Positions 1-11,941 are shown, counted from the stretch's first letter. The stretch is DNA of 64,000 nucleotides from an uncultured Bryobacteraceae bacterium (GCA_937924525.1 CALDSU010000008.1:372001-436000); one strand, 5' to 3'. Made by a program: numbers and translations. The notes: generated by a model from the sequence alone, not told the origin.

Positions 1-46
1 GGCTTTCCCCGTCATCTCGGCGGGCGGCGGCGGAGGAGACATCCCC

Positions 47-1072
47 TTATTGTGGACCAGCGGGACGGGCTGCCGGCGCACTCCTGGCATGGGCGCACAC
101 TTCGCGAATCGCCTCCACCACCAACTCCGGCTCGTCCAGGGGAATCCAGTGCCCGCTCTGGTGGGCAAGGACGAACCGGCCGCGGCGGGAGAGCGTGGCC
201 GCGCGCTCGTGGAGCGGCCCGCGCGCCGGGTCCGCGTCGGGTGCGCCCAGCACCACCAGGGGTAGATCGCCGAAGTCCCCGGCCTCGGCCGCTTGCCGCG
301 CGCTCTCCGGCAGGCGCTCCATCTGGCCGGCCAGCGCGTCGAAGAACTTCGGCTGCGACCACATCCACTTCAGGACCGGATAGAACTCGCGGGGGAGTTT
401 CGCAACCGGGGCCAGAATCCGGTCGCCTCGCGCGGTGTCGATCGCGCCGCCGGTCACCCAGCGCACGCCGGTTCGCGCCCAGTCGGCCGCCCGCGTGCCC
501 GCCAGCGCCGCCACCATTCGCGCCAGACCCGCTCGCGCCAGCCAGGCGCCGCGCCGCGTGAGTTGAATGCCTTTCTCCAGGCGGAGGCGGTTATGGGGAC
601 TCATGGCCAGCCATTCCTCCGGGTGCGCGGCGTCGACCAGCACCAGGCCGGCCACCTCCTCCGGATAGCGGGCGTAGAAGGCGCGCACGTTCAGGGCGCC
701 GAACGAATGGCCGGCGAGCACGTAGGGCGGCGGAAACCCGGCGGCGCGCAGCAAGCCGCGCAACTCCTCCACGATGTTCCCCGAGGTGCGGGGCCGTGGG
801 GACGCGGCGCTCCACCCCAGGCCGGCGCGGTCGAACGAGCAGACCGTGGTGAACTCGGCCACCTTCGGCTGCACGTGGGCCCATGTCAGGCAGGACCCGC
901 CCAGCGCCGAATCCAGCACCACGGTGGGCGTCCCGCTTCCCCGCGGATACACGTGCAGCGCCACTCCCTCCACGGGAATGATCCGGCCCGGCGGCGGAAA
1001 ACCCTTGGCGATGGCGGCGCCCTCCCTTCGGCTCGGACGCGGGCGACCGGACGCGCGTTTCCGGGACGCCAC
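47..1072 (-). CDS. alpha/beta hydrolase fold protein
   Basis: This is an alpha/beta hydrolase of about 341 aa whose substrate I cannot name. The nucleophile elbow GHSFGA is visible (Ser near residue 123), preceded by a canonical strand (VVLDSALGG, an oxyanion-type region) and FDRAGLGWS. The catalytic His is in SGHWIPLDEP near the C-terminus, and an Asp in the GAPDADP region is the likely acid. The ORF track starts further upstream at 1174, inside the divergent PHP gene. I prefer the GTG at 1072, because the extra N-terminal residues look unrelated to the fold and would overlap the neighbour. No clear signal peptide is seen with this start. The fold is certain; the start and the substrate are not. 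Confidence 0.85.
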   Translation of the reverse strand: MASRKRASGRPRPSRREGAAIAKGFPPPGRIIPVEGVALHVYPRGSGTPTVVLDSALGGSCLTWAHVQPKVAEFTTVCSFDRAGLGWSAASPRPRTSGNIVEELRGLLRAAGFPPPYVLAGHSFGALNVRAFYARYPEEVAGLVLVDAAHPEEWLAMSPHNRLRLEKGIQLTRRGAWLARAGLARMVAALAGTRAADWARTGVRWVTGGAIDTARGDRILAPVAKLPREFYPVLKWMWSQPKFFDALAGQMERLPESARQAAEAGDFGDLPLVVLGAPDADPARGPLHERAATLSRRGRFVLAHQSGHWIPLDEPELVVEAIREVCAHARSAPAARPAGPQ

Positions 1073-1079
1073 GACTGAA

Positions 1080-1097
1080 CATGTTTGATAACAAATG
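1080..1097. promoter_or_regulatory. AT-rich imperfect palindrome between divergent genes
   Basis: CATGTTTGATAACAAATG has an inner inverted repeat TTTG-ATAA-CAAA and an outer CAT/ATG pair, with one bulged base. It lies in the short divergent space between the hydrolase and the PHP gene and is far more AT-rich than its surroundings. It could be an operator or simply promoter DNA. It is only a candidate. Confidence 0.25.
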
Positions 1098-1148
1098 TTT
1101 CGCCGGGCGGTCAACGTCCTGTAACCGCGTCCCGGATACAACGAATTC

Positions 1149-2027
1149 ATGCGCTGCGACATGCACGTACACACGGTGCATTCCGGGATGTGTACGATTC
1201 CCGTACTGCGCCGGTGGTGCCGGGAAAGCTACAACGACCCCTTGGCGCTCCGCGAGCGGCTGGAGGCCCGCGGCATGGATCTGATCACGGTCACCGACCA
1301 CGATTCGATCGACGCCGCCGAGCGCCTGCGGGGGCTGCCCAACTTCTTCCTCAGCGAGGAGGTGACGTGCCGCACGCCCGATGGCAACGAGTTTCACATG
1401 GGCGTGTACGACATCACCGAGCGCGACCACGCGCAACTCCAGCAGCGGCGGGACGACCTGCCGGCGCTGCTCGCGTACCTGGCGGAGCGGAACCTGCTCT
1501 TCAGCATCAACCATGCGTTCTCGGGCCTGACCGGCCGACGGTCCGACCGCGATTTCCAGTGGTTTCAGGAGCGGTTTCCGCTGGTCGAAACCCGCAACGG
1601 GCAGATGCTGAAGTCCTCGAACCGGGCGGCGCGCCGGATGGCGCGCGCCAACGCACAGTTCCCCATCGGGGGCAGCGACGCGCACACCTTGCACGCGGCG
1701 GGCCGGACCTACACCGAAGTGCCGGGCGCGCGCAGCAAAGCGGAGTTCCTCGCCGGACTGCGCGCTGGGCGGGGCCGCGTCCGGGGCGAATCCGGCACGT
1801 ATTGGAAGCTTACCCGGGCGGTGCTCGCCATCGGCGGGGGCATGCTCCGCGAGCGTCCCTGGACCGCCCTGCTGCTGCCGCTCAGCCTGGTGGCCCCGCT
1901 GATCACCCTCGGCAATTACGCGAATGAGCGCATGTTCGCCGCGTTCTGGGAGCGCCGCCTGGCGTTTCACGGCGCCGCAGCCGGCCGCGGACAACTCCGC
2001 GCCCCCGCCTCCGCCACGGCTTCGTGA
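1149..2027 (+). CDS. PHP-domain metal-dependent phosphoesterase
   Basis: The protein (292 aa) opens with CDMHVHTVHSG, the HxH metal motif of PHP phosphoesterases. It continues with TVTDHDSID and, later, GGSDAHT, the other conserved metal-ligand motifs. Family members hydrolyse small phosphodiesters or nucleoside phosphates, as TrpH/YciV does; the substrate here is unknown. The C-terminal quarter contains a hydrophobic stretch (LLLPLSLVAPLITLGN) that may be a membrane anchor and is not part of the PHP fold. The start ATG overlaps no other gene once the hydrolase start at 1072 is accepted. A TACAAC hexamer lies 6 nt before the ATG, and no Shine-Dalgarno is seen. Confidence 0.85.
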   Translation: MRCDMHVHTVHSGMCTIPVLRRWCRESYNDPLALRERLEARGMDLITVTDHDSIDAAERLRGLPNFFLSEEVTCRTPDGNEFHMGVYDITERDHAQLQQRRDDLPALLAYLAERNLLFSINHAFSGLTGRRSDRDFQWFQERFPLVETRNGQMLKSSNRAARRMARANAQFPIGGSDAHTLHAAGRTYTEVPGARSKAEFLAGLRAGRGRVRGESGTYWKLTRAVLAIGGGMLRERPWTALLLPLSLVAPLITLGNYANERMFAAFWERRLAFHGAAAGRGQLRAPASATAS

Positions 2028-2101
2028 CCATGCTGTAGTGCTTCTGCAACGTGCCTTAGCCGGGGAACGGGTTTGAACGAACCAAGCCAGGTTGGCGATG
2101 T

Positions 2102-2731
2102 TCACCCCAGGTCCAACTTCTGCTGGGCGGGCGGGGACGGCGGTTTCTCGGTGAGTTCGCGCCGCTGGTGGCGAAGCATGGCGGCCAGCAGTTGCCAGGT
2201 AGGCCCGGGCGTGTCCCGCCAGGGGGCGGCGATCCGCATCAGGCAGTAAAGCTCGCGGTCCGCGTCGTAGGAGAAGAAGCCCGCGTGGCCCGCAATCATC
2301 GTCCGCCACTCAGCCGGCGTCGCCTGCCCGGCTTCGATCCAGCCGCACTCGCTGGGGATCTCACCCAGGCCCGCGACTCCGGGCGACGTCACGAAGTAGA
2401 ATTCGTTGGAATAGCGCATGCCGATGCGCCGCTTGAGCGGCCGTCTGAGTTCCGCCAGGAAGTTGGCGCGCGCGGTCTTTACCTCGTAGCAGATCCGCTT
2501 CATCCCGAGGTGTGGATAACAATTCAGCGCAAACGCATCCAGCCGCTGCGCCGCCTGGGCGCCCCGCCCCGTTCCGACCCGCAACTCACGGAGGAAGATC
2601 CACTCGGTCTGGTTGGCGTGCAGAGCCCGCTCGACGACGTCGATCAACCCGGAGGCGTCCGGGCGAAACGGCTCCCGCGCCGGCCCGCCGCCTGCCTCCG
2701 GAGGCAACGCGACCGCCGCTCCTCCGGCCAT
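2102..2731 (-). CDS. MmcB-like PD-(D/E)XK nuclease-fold protein
   Basis: This 209-aa protein carries a nuclease-like core: RLDAFAL followed by ICYEVKTARANFLAEL, i.e. D...E-x-K. Next come a YSNEFYFVTSPGV strand and IPSECGWIEA. This order resembles MmcB-family DNA repair proteins (EVK-S-xx-DF, then FATxPDVP, then P-E-GLI). The function is presumably nucleic-acid related, but catalysis is unproven. It ends convergently with the PHP gene. The ATG has no Shine-Dalgarno; GATAAT sits exactly 6 nt upstream, suggesting a leaderless transcript. The family call is by motif pattern only. Confidence 0.65.
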   Translation of the reverse strand: MAGGAAVALPPEAGGGPAREPFRPDASGLIDVVERALHANQTEWIFLRELRVGTGRGAQAAQRLDAFALNCYPHLGMKRICYEVKTARANFLAELRRPLKRRIGMRYSNEFYFVTSPGVAGLGEIPSECGWIEAGQATPAEWRTMIAGHAGFFSYDADRELYCLMRIAAPWRDTPGPTWQLLAAMLRHQRRELTEKPPSPPAQQKLDLG

Positions 2732-2737
2732 GCCGGG

Positions 2738-2743
2738 ATTATC
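2738..2743 (-). promoter_or_regulatory. -10-like GATAAT, 6 nt before ATG (leaderless candidate)
   Basis: Read on the minus strand, GATAAT matches TATAAT at 5 of 6 positions. The six bases CCCGGC separate it from the ATG of the MmcB-like gene, so transcription would start at the A of ATG. No Shine-Dalgarno competes and no clear -35 is seen. Confidence 0.45.
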
Positions 2744-2920
2744 CCACAGCGCCCGCCACTGACGAGTTCCTCAGCGGGACAGGGCCGTCCCTACCCGCCA
2801 TCCCTCGGCAGAACGCGCGGAGACGGGGAACGCCATACCCACAAAATTCCCGCTCGCCTTGCCTGCCGCAACGCGCCGCCCGCGCGGCAGGCCGCGGCAA
2901 GCTGGTGAGGCCGTGGGACG

Positions 2921-3586
2921 CTACCCGGCAAGCGGGATTTTGATGATCTTCTTCTGAATGGCGTACTGGACCAGTTGCGCCTTGTTGTGGATGTCCAGTT
3001 TGCGCATCAGGTTGAATTTGTGGGCTTCCACGGTCTTCACGCTCAGCTTCAGCCCGCAGGCGATTTCTTTGACGGAGTTGCCTTCCGCCAGCAGTTTCAG
3101 GACTTCCTTTTCCCGCGTGGTCAAGGTGGCGAAGCGGGGCAACCGGTGGGCCGACTTGATGCGCGACCGGAAGTCGTCCACCAACTGCGACAGCATGCGC
3201 GGGCTCAGATAGCTGCCGCCCCGCTGGACGTCGCGAATGGCCGCGACCAGTTGCGCCGCAGGGCTGTCCTTCAGTACATAACCGCTGGCGCCCACTTCCA
3301 TGCACTCGACCAGGTAATCCTCATCATCGTACATGGTGAGGAACAGCACCTTGGTTTCCGGCCGGTTCTTCTTGATCTGGCGGGTGGCCTCAAAGCTGCT
3401 CAGGCCGGGCATACCGATGTCCATCAGGATTACGTCCGGCCGGACCTCGGCGGCTTTCGTCACGGCGTCGGTGCCGTTCCCCGCCTCTCCCACGACCTCC
3501 ATATCCGCTTCGGCGGAAATCAGCGTCTTGATTCCCTGCCGGAACAGAGTATGGTCATCCGTCAGCAGAACTCGAGTCTTGGCCAT
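2921..3586 (-). CDS. NarL/FixJ-family response regulator
   Basis: This is a 221-aa DNA-binding response regulator. The receiver domain (about residues 4-120) has the acidic pair DD at 10-11, the phospho-acceptor Asp56 in LMDIGMPG, and the conserved Lys in YVLKDS. The C-terminal LuxR helix-turn-helix (about 150-210) shows LTTREKEVLKLLAEG and SVKTVEAHKFNLMRKL. It lies 80 nt downstream of the sensor kinase gene on the same strand and is its likely partner. AGGAGAG in the leader is a good ribosome binding site. The target genes cannot be read from the sequence. Confidence 0.93.
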   Translation of the reverse strand: MAKTRVLLTDDHTLFRQGIKTLISAEADMEVVGEAGNGTDAVTKAAEVRPDVILMDIGMPGLSSFEATRQIKKNRPETKVLFLTMYDDEDYLVECMEVGASGYVLKDSPAAQLVAAIRDVQRGGSYLSPRMLSQLVDDFRSRIKSAHRLPRFATLTTREKEVLKLLAEGNSVKEIACGLKLSVKTVEAHKFNLMRKLDIHNKAQLVQYAIQKKIIKIPLAG

Positions 3587-3666
3587 ATTCCTAATTCTCT
3601 CCTCTGAATCGATGGCCCGGCATCTCGTGTACGTTTTCTCCCTTAACCCACGGAGGAGTCTTGGAC

Positions 3667-5298
3667 TTACGTCCTCGTCCGCGCGGAGGCATCCTTGGCT
3701 CGGGTTTCTCTCCGCCCCGTAAGGGGCAGCGACACCTTAACCGCGGTTCCCCGGGCTTTGCTGCTTTGGATCTCCAGGGTTCCGCCCAACAGCGTGACGC
3801 GCTCTCGCATGCCAGATAAGCCAAACGAATTCCGTTTTTTCAGCGCCGAGTCGACTTCAAAACCAACTCCATCGTCCTCTACGCGAAGTTCTAGGTATCT
3901 ATCGGTAGATCTCAGGTAAATGTTTACGGTTGATGCGGCAGAATGTTTAGCGATGTTGTTGTAGCACTCCTGCACCAGCCGGTAGGTAATGATCTCGGCC
4001 TCTCGCGGCAGGCGGCCTAACTTCAGTGGCATGTGTAGCCTAACGCGCACCGGGTGCATCCTCCGGAACCGGGCGGTCAATTGCCTTAGGGCCGGCACCA
4101 ATCCCAATTGTTCGAGTACGGACGGACTGAGTGCGGCAATGATGCGCCGGATCTCGACGATGGTCCGCTCGGTGACGTCCCGGATCTCCGCCAGCCTGCC
4201 CCGAGCTTCGTCCGGGAGGGTCCGCTCCAGCATCTCCAGTTGGAGCCGGATGAAGAGCAGGGACTGGCCGGCCTCATCGTGCAATTCCCGGCTGATGCGC
4301 CGCCGCTCCTCTTCTTCCACCTGCCACATGTGCTCGCTGAGCTGCCGGATCTGCTCCTCGCGGGCGCCTAAGTCCTGGACCAGGCGGGCCTTTTCCGCCG
4401 CCTGGAGACACTGCTGGACGGCTCCGTTCAGCAGGTGAAGTTCGCGGGGCAGCCAGCTTCGCTCGGTGGAAAAACCCAATTGGATGACTCCGGCCAGCGA
4501 CCCGCGGGCGAACAGCGGCACGGACCAGAAGGAACGGTGCAGCCGGGCCATCGCCTTGTCCAGGATGAGGCTCTCGGCGCGTTCTCCCTGGCGGATGTAT
4601 CGCGTCCGGCTGAGTTGTTCCAGTTGGCGCCGCGGGACATGCGGCGGCTGCCAGTCGCCGCCGCATTCCCCGGTGGCCGCTTTCGCCCAGCAGGTTCCGC
4701 CGCCGTCCCGGAACAGCAGGAGGCGGCCCGCCTGCGCCTGACACACGGAGGTCAGATTGTTCAGAAACTGGAGCAGCAGCTCATCCAGATTCTTGGCCTC
4801 CAGTTCGGCCTGGAAGAGCTGATAGTAGGCGTCCGCTTCGGCCCGCTGCACCAGGTGAAAAGCGTTGTTGAGGCCCAAGGCGACGCAGAACGAATAGCGT
4901 TCCCGCGCGGCGGCGAACCTCGGATCGGCGGGTGGGGCCTTGCGAAGCGCAGGTTCCAAGACCGCATCGTAAATCTTTAAGGCTTCCAGGGCCTGGCGCG
5001 GCGACAAATTCAACTTCGCCAACCGGCGGCCGCTGTAGTTGATCTGTTCCAGCAGCGCCTCCGGAGGAGCGTTTTCCCGGATCATGCGGGCCGCGGCGCC
5101 CACCGTGATCGCCGACAGCGCCTTGATCTGCTTGGCGTCGTAACTTCCGGCGCGTCTCAGCCGCAGCCGGTACTGCTGCTCCAGGCGAGGGAAATGCGGC
5201 TCCAGGACCTCGCCCAGCCACGCCAGTCCTCCCACCAGTTCGGCGTTGAAGAAGCCCTCCGCGCCCGCCACCAATGCCGATGAATCCGGAACGTACAC
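3667..5298 (-). CDS. NarL-type sensor histidine kinase with GAF-like domain
   Basis: This cytoplasmic kinase (about 543 aa) has no obvious membrane segment. It has an all-helical N-terminal region of about 160 aa. A GAF-like domain (CQAQAGRLLLFRDGGG to GVIQLGFS) and a short coiled coil follow. A HisKA_3 dimerisation helix follows with RRISRELHDEAGQS (phospho-His near residue 338). It ends with a HATPase domain (VQECYNNIAKHS, VEDDGVGFE, FGLSGMRERV). It pairs with the response regulator just downstream. The start is uncertain: GTG at 5298 follows GAGAG and GTG at 5322 is also possible, while the longer track ORF runs into the divergent DUF1684 gene. The helical N-terminus faintly recalls RsbR-type sensor globins. 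Confidence 0.88.
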   Translation of the reverse strand: MYVPDSSALVAGAEGFFNAELVGGLAWLGEVLEPHFPRLEQQYRLRLRRAGSYDAKQIKALSAITVGAAARMIRENAPPEALLEQINYSGRRLAKLNLSPRQALEALKIYDAVLEPALRKAPPADPRFAAARERYSFCVALGLNNAFHLVQRAEADAYYQLFQAELEAKNLDELLLQFLNNLTSVCQAQAGRLLLFRDGGGTCWAKAATGECGGDWQPPHVPRRQLEQLSRTRYIRQGERAESLILDKAMARLHRSFWSVPLFARGSLAGVIQLGFSTERSWLPRELHLLNGAVQQCLQAAEKARLVQDLGAREEQIRQLSEHMWQVEEEERRRISRELHDEAGQSLLFIRLQLEMLERTLPDEARGRLAEIRDVTERTIVEIRRIIAALSPSVLEQLGLVPALRQLTARFRRMHPVRVRLHMPLKLGRLPREAEIITYRLVQECYNNIAKHSAASTVNIYLRSTDRYLELRVEDDGVGFEVDSALKKRNSFGLSGMRERVTLLGGTLEIQSSKARGTAVKVSLPLTGRRETRAKDASARTRT

Positions 5299-5373
5299 GC
5301 CGCTCTCTAAAGATAGAAACACCTTGTGCGCGCACGCAATATAAACCGGACGGGTCTGTGGTGGAATGGGGCC

Positions 5374-6237
5374 ATGGCGGGCATCCGAAGCTGGTGTTGC
5401 GGACTGCTGGCCGCCTGCTGCGCGGCAGGGGCCTCCTATCCCGACGAGATTGCGCAATGGCGCCGCGACCGCGAGGAGCGGTTGCTAGCGGACGGGGGCT
5501 GGTTGACGGTCGAGGGGCTGTTCTGGCTGCGGCCGGGCGACAACCTGGCGGGAGCGGATCCGGGGCTGCGGATTGCCCTCCCGGCCAGCGCGCCGCCGCG
5601 TCTGGGCGTGTTTACCCTGACGGGCGGGCAGGTGCGATTCGCCGCCGAAGCCGGCGTCCGGGTGCTCAGCCAGGGGAAACCCGTCGACCGGCTGGAACTA
5701 CGCCCGGACACCTCCGGCGATCCGACCAAGCTTTCCGCCGGCCCTCTCGAGATGTTTGTGATTCAGCGCGGGGACCGGCTCGGCGTGCGCCTAATCAACC
5801 GCGACAGCGAGCGGCGGCGCAGTTTCCGGGGCTTGCGGTGGTTTCCAGTCAACCCGGAAGCCAGGGTGGTGGCCACTTTCGTCCCGTACCCGGCGGGTCG
5901 CACGATTTCAGTGCCCAACGTCCTGGGCACGGTGGAAACGCTGCCCTGTCCGGGCTATGTGGAGTTCACCTGGGAGGGGGCCAGGGTTCGCCTGGAACCG
6001 ATTCAAGAAGGACCGCAGTTATTCTTTATTTTTCAGGACGCCACCAGCAAGACGGAGACCTATCCGGCGGGGCGTTTCCTGGATGCGGACGCGCCGCGGG
6101 AGGGGCGCGTGGTGCTAGACTTCAACAAAGCGTACAATCCTCCGTGCGCGTTCACTCCCTACGCCACCTGCCCGCTGCCGCCTCGCCAGAACCGGCTCCC
6201 CATAACGATCCGCGCCGGCGAACTGCGCTACCCGTGA
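5374..6237 (+). CDS. DUF1684 secreted protein
   Basis: This 287-aa protein has a signal peptide rich in Cys and Ala (MAGIRSWCCGLLAACCAAGA). The DUF1684 hallmarks follow: EIAQWRRDREERLLADGGWL near the start of the mature protein and DFNKAYNPPCAFTPYATCPLPP near the end. The function of the family is unknown. I start it at the internal ATG 5374, because the signal peptide begins there; the track ORF adds 16 unrelated residues. A TATAAA at 5340-5345 is a plausible -10 box in the divergent space shared with the kinase gene. DUF1080 follows 45 nt downstream. Confidence 0.85.
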   Translation: MAGIRSWCCGLLAACCAAGASYPDEIAQWRRDREERLLADGGWLTVEGLFWLRPGDNLAGADPGLRIALPASAPPRLGVFTLTGGQVRFAAEAGVRVLSQGKPVDRLELRPDTSGDPTKLSAGPLEMFVIQRGDRLGVRLINRDSERRRSFRGLRWFPVNPEARVVATFVPYPAGRTISVPNVLGTVETLPCPGYVEFTWEGARVRLEPIQEGPQLFFIFQDATSKTETYPAGRFLDADAPREGRVVLDFNKAYNPPCAFTPYATCPLPPRQNRLPITIRAGELRYP

Positions 6238-6282
6238 ACGATGGTTTGGTAACCTGAGAAATCCATCGGAAAGGAGCAGCGC

Positions 6283-7128
6283 ATGAAACGGGTCAGATTC
6301 TGGAGCGCGTGGGCGGGGATGGCCGTAGCGCTGGGCGTGGCGATCTGGGCCGCCGATTCGAAGCCCAAGCCGAACCGCTCCGCGCCCTTAGGCTATAAGG
6401 ATACCCCCCAACTGCCCGGCCAGCCGTGGCTGGTGCACGATCTCGACCGGCCGCGCCCGCGGGTAGTGACCCCGGGCGCCGACTGCTCGCAGCCGCCGTC
6501 GGACGCCATCGTGCTGTTCGACGGAAAGAACCTGTCGCAGTGGGTCAGCCGCCGCAAGGGAGGACAACTCTCCGAGGGCGCCTGGAAGGTTGAGCGCGGG
6601 TACATGGAGATCGTCCCCGGTTCCGGCGACCTGATGACGAAAGAGAAGTTCGGCGACATCCAGTTGCATATCGAATGGGCCAGTCCGAAGGAAATCGACG
6701 GCGCCAGCCAGTGGCGCGGCAACAGCGGCGTCCTGTTGATGAACAGCTACGAAATCCAGGTGCTCGATTCCTACCACAATCCCACGTACGCCGATGGGCA
6801 GGCGGGTTCCATCTACGGCCAGTGGCCGCCGCTGGTGAATGCCTCGCGCCCGCCCGGCGCATGGCAAAGCTACGACATTGTTTTTGAGGCCCCGAAGTTC
6901 GAGGGCCAGCGGCTGGTCAAGCCGGCGTATGTGACGGTCTTTCACAACGGGGTGCTGGTGCATCACCGGCAGCGGATCGTGGGACGCATGGCGCATCGCG
7001 TGGTGGGAACCTACCAGCCCCACGGAGACGAGGAACCGCTGGGTTTGCAAGATCACGACGTGCCGGTGCGCTTTCGCAATATCTGGGTGCGCCGGCTGCG
7101 GGGGTACGATCAGCCCGAAGGTTCCTAG
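6283..7128 (+). CDS. DUF1080 (3-keto-disaccharide hydrolase-type) secreted protein
   Basis: The 281-aa protein has an N-terminal hydrophobic signal (WAGMAVALGVAIWAA). A DUF1080 domain follows, recognised by AIVLFDGKNLSQWV, LHIEWASP, RGNSGVLLMNSYEIQVLDS and the closing RFRNIWVRRL. Some DUF1080 proteins hydrolyse 3-keto-glycosides and the fold is a jelly-roll carbohydrate-binding type; the activity of this copy is unproven. AAAGGAGCAGCGC upstream is a textbook ribosome binding site. It is likely co-transcribed with the DUF1684 gene and converges on the hybrid kinase. Confidence 0.9.
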   Translation: MKRVRFWSAWAGMAVALGVAIWAADSKPKPNRSAPLGYKDTPQLPGQPWLVHDLDRPRPRVVTPGADCSQPPSDAIVLFDGKNLSQWVSRRKGGQLSEGAWKVERGYMEIVPGSGDLMTKEKFGDIQLHIEWASPKEIDGASQWRGNSGVLLMNSYEIQVLDSYHNPTYADGQAGSIYGQWPPLVNASRPPGAWQSYDIVFEAPKFEGQRLVKPAYVTVFHNGVLVHHRQRIVGRMAHRVVGTYQPHGDEEPLGLQDHDVPVRFRNIWVRRLRGYDQPEGS

Positions 7129-7158
7129 AGAGCCGCGCGCGGCAGGCGGGTCGGCCTT

Positions 7159-7184
7159 GCCGGCTTGGAAAAACGGCTGCTGGA

Positions 7185-7194
<10 letters not shown>
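7159..7194. terminator. candidate bidirectional hairpin between convergent genes
   Basis: GCCGGCTTG (7159-7167) and CAAGCCGGC (7186-7194) form a perfect 9-bp inverted repeat around an 18-nt loop. The right arm overlaps the stop codon region of the hybrid kinase. It is GC-rich with no T-run, so termination is inferred from its position between convergent genes. Confidence 0.35.
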
Positions 7195-10166
<2,972 letters not shown>

Positions 10167-10324
10167 CGTACCCGTATGCTCGCTCCCCTGGGCCGTTCCA
10201 GAGCGACGTGCCAATTATACGATTGAAACGAACCCAAGTCCCACTGATTTCCACCATTAGCTCCGCGAGATAGTTCCTGCCCGTTGGTTCTAAGCAATTC
10301 TGCGGGAATGCTGGCCAAAAGGTC

Positions 10325-11101
10325 CTACAACCCGCAGGACCACGCCCGTTGGTAGTCCTGTTTCGGCAGGCGCTCGCGGCAGAATCTGTCCAGATCGGGC
10401 GGAAATGGGGCGCGGAACCGCGGCCGGTCCTGGAAATCCACCTCCAGACGATGAAGCGCTTGACGCGGCAAATCCAACCGGGCGGCCAGGCTGGCGGTGT
10501 ACCCGTGACGCAGGAACGCCAGATAAATCTCCTCGCCGTCTCCATAAAGCTTGTCGCCAACCACGGGCCGGCCGATGCACGCGGCGTGGACCCGGATCTG
10601 GTGGAGCCTGCCCTGGCGAGGCAGCACGCGGGCGAGCGTGTATCCTCCACCCGCGACGAGCGGAATGAACGTGGTTTGGGCGGCGGCCCCGGCCGGCGGA
10701 TCCACGGTGCGCTGTTTGAAAGAAACCTGCGCGCTGGGATCGCGGGCCAGCGGCCGGTCGACGCGGACGCTCTGGAGGAGTTCTCCCCGCAAGATCGCCA
10801 GGTAGACGCTGCGAACCTGGCCCCGTGTCACGGCCCGCTGCAACCGCGAGGCGGTGTCCGCCCGTTTCGCAAAAACGACGACGCCGCTGCTCTCCCGGTC
10901 CAGCCGGGACAGCAGGTGCACCCGCGAGAGTTTCCAGGGTTCCCGTACGGCCCCCGCCAGGCTGGACCAAGGCCCGTGCTTAGACGGGTGGCAGACTACC
11001 AACCCGGGCTTGTCCAACGCCAGAATCTCCTCGTCTTCATACAGGATCCAACTTTCCAGTTCCGCGGGGGTGACCAGCCAGCCCCACTCGGTCGCCGGCA
11101 T
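10325..11101 (-). CDS. RluA-family pseudouridine synthase
   Basis: The 258-aa protein isomerises uridine to pseudouridine in rRNA or tRNA. The catalytic Asp lies in LLSRLDRESSGVVVFAK, and YLAILRGE, RQGRLHQIRVHAA and IGRPVVGDKLYG are the other family motifs. There is no N-terminal S4 domain, and the target base cannot be assigned. The motif LLSRLD replaces the common HRLD. It lies 9 nt downstream of the creatininase gene, so the two are probably co-transcribed. About 160 nt separate its end from the hybrid kinase start, with nothing notable between them. Confidence 0.9.
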   Translation of the reverse strand: MPATEWGWLVTPAELESWILYEDEEILALDKPGLVVCHPSKHGPWSSLAGAVREPWKLSRVHLLSRLDRESSGVVVFAKRADTASRLQRAVTRGQVRSVYLAILRGELLQSVRVDRPLARDPSAQVSFKQRTVDPPAGAAAQTTFIPLVAGGGYTLARVLPRQGRLHQIRVHAACIGRPVVGDKLYGDGEEIYLAFLRHGYTASLAARLDLPRQALHRLEVDFQDRPRFRAPFPPDLDRFCRERLPKQDYQRAWSCGL

Positions 11102-11110
11102 GTGGTGGCC

Positions 11111-11941
11111 CTACGCGAGCATGCGTTCGATCCGGCCGGCCAGCCAGTCGACGGCGATGCCGATCATGGCCTCTCCCTTGGCCGTCGTGGCCCACCGCGC
11201 TTCCCGGGCGAACTCTTCGTCCTGCTTGGCGGACTGGGGATCGCGGATTCCCAGCCGCCCTTTGACTTTTTCGTAGTCGACTCCCTCCCAGTGGATCCGT
11301 TCGGGGAAGGCGGCCATGGCGAACGAAGTTTCGAACTCCGCGGCGTGGCCGGGAGCTTTGCCGCTTTCCATGAATTTCTTCACGATCTCGGGTGAGTACG
11401 CATCCCAGTAGGAATGAAATTGCACGTCGATACGCAGTTTTTCCCGGAAATCGGCCAAACTCTCCCGCAGGGGGCGCACGTTTCCGCCGTGGCCGTTCAG
11501 AATCAGGATGCGCGTTACGCCGTGCGTGCGGAGACTTTCGCAAATGTCGAACACGACGGCGAGAAAGGTTTCCTTCCGCAAGGTCAGGGTGCCTTTGCGG
11601 TCCATCCAGTGCGGGGAGATGCCAATGGAGACGGGCGTCGCCACCAGGACCTGCGGGTACAGGCGCAGCGCGGCCAGTTCCGCCACCAGGGTGACGCTGG
11701 CCGTGTCGTGGATCATCGCCAGATGCTCGTTATGCTGCTCGGTGGAACCGGTGGGAACGATGACCAGCCGCAAGGCGCCGCTTTCGATCGCTTCGCGAAA
11801 CTCCTTGCGGGTGTTCTCCCACAGGCGCACTTTGCGGGCGAGGGCATAGCCTTGGCCGGCGCGCGCCAACTCGTGAGCTCCTGCGGGAGCGGCGGCCAGC
11901 GCGGCGGCCAGCCACCTCCGGCGGAGAATGGTTTCGCTCAT
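11111..11941 (-). CDS. creatininase-family amidohydrolase, exported
   Basis: This 276-aa protein belongs to the creatinine amidohydrolase family of metal-dependent amide hydrolases. Family motifs are VIVPTGSTEQHNEHL, GISPHWMDRKGTL, ILNGHGGN and APGHAAEFETSF. The N-terminus (MSETILRRRWLAAALAAAPAGA) looks like a signal peptide with an Arg-rich n-region, so a Tat route is possible. I start at ATG 11941 instead of the GTG 18 nt upstream because the signal peptide begins there. TACGAT lies 8 nt before the ATG without a Shine-Dalgarno. The substrate is unknown; many family members act in cofactor or heterocycle turnover. Confidence 0.88.
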   Translation of the reverse strand: MSETILRRRWLAAALAAAPAGAHELARAGQGYALARKVRLWENTRKEFREAIESGALRLVIVPTGSTEQHNEHLAMIHDTASVTLVAELAALRLYPQVLVATPVSIGISPHWMDRKGTLTLRKETFLAVVFDICESLRTHGVTRILILNGHGGNVRPLRESLADFREKLRIDVQFHSYWDAYSPEIVKKFMESGKAPGHAAEFETSFAMAAFPERIHWEGVDYEKVKGRLGIRDPQSAKQDEEFAREARWATTAKGEAMIGIAVDWLAGRIERMLA

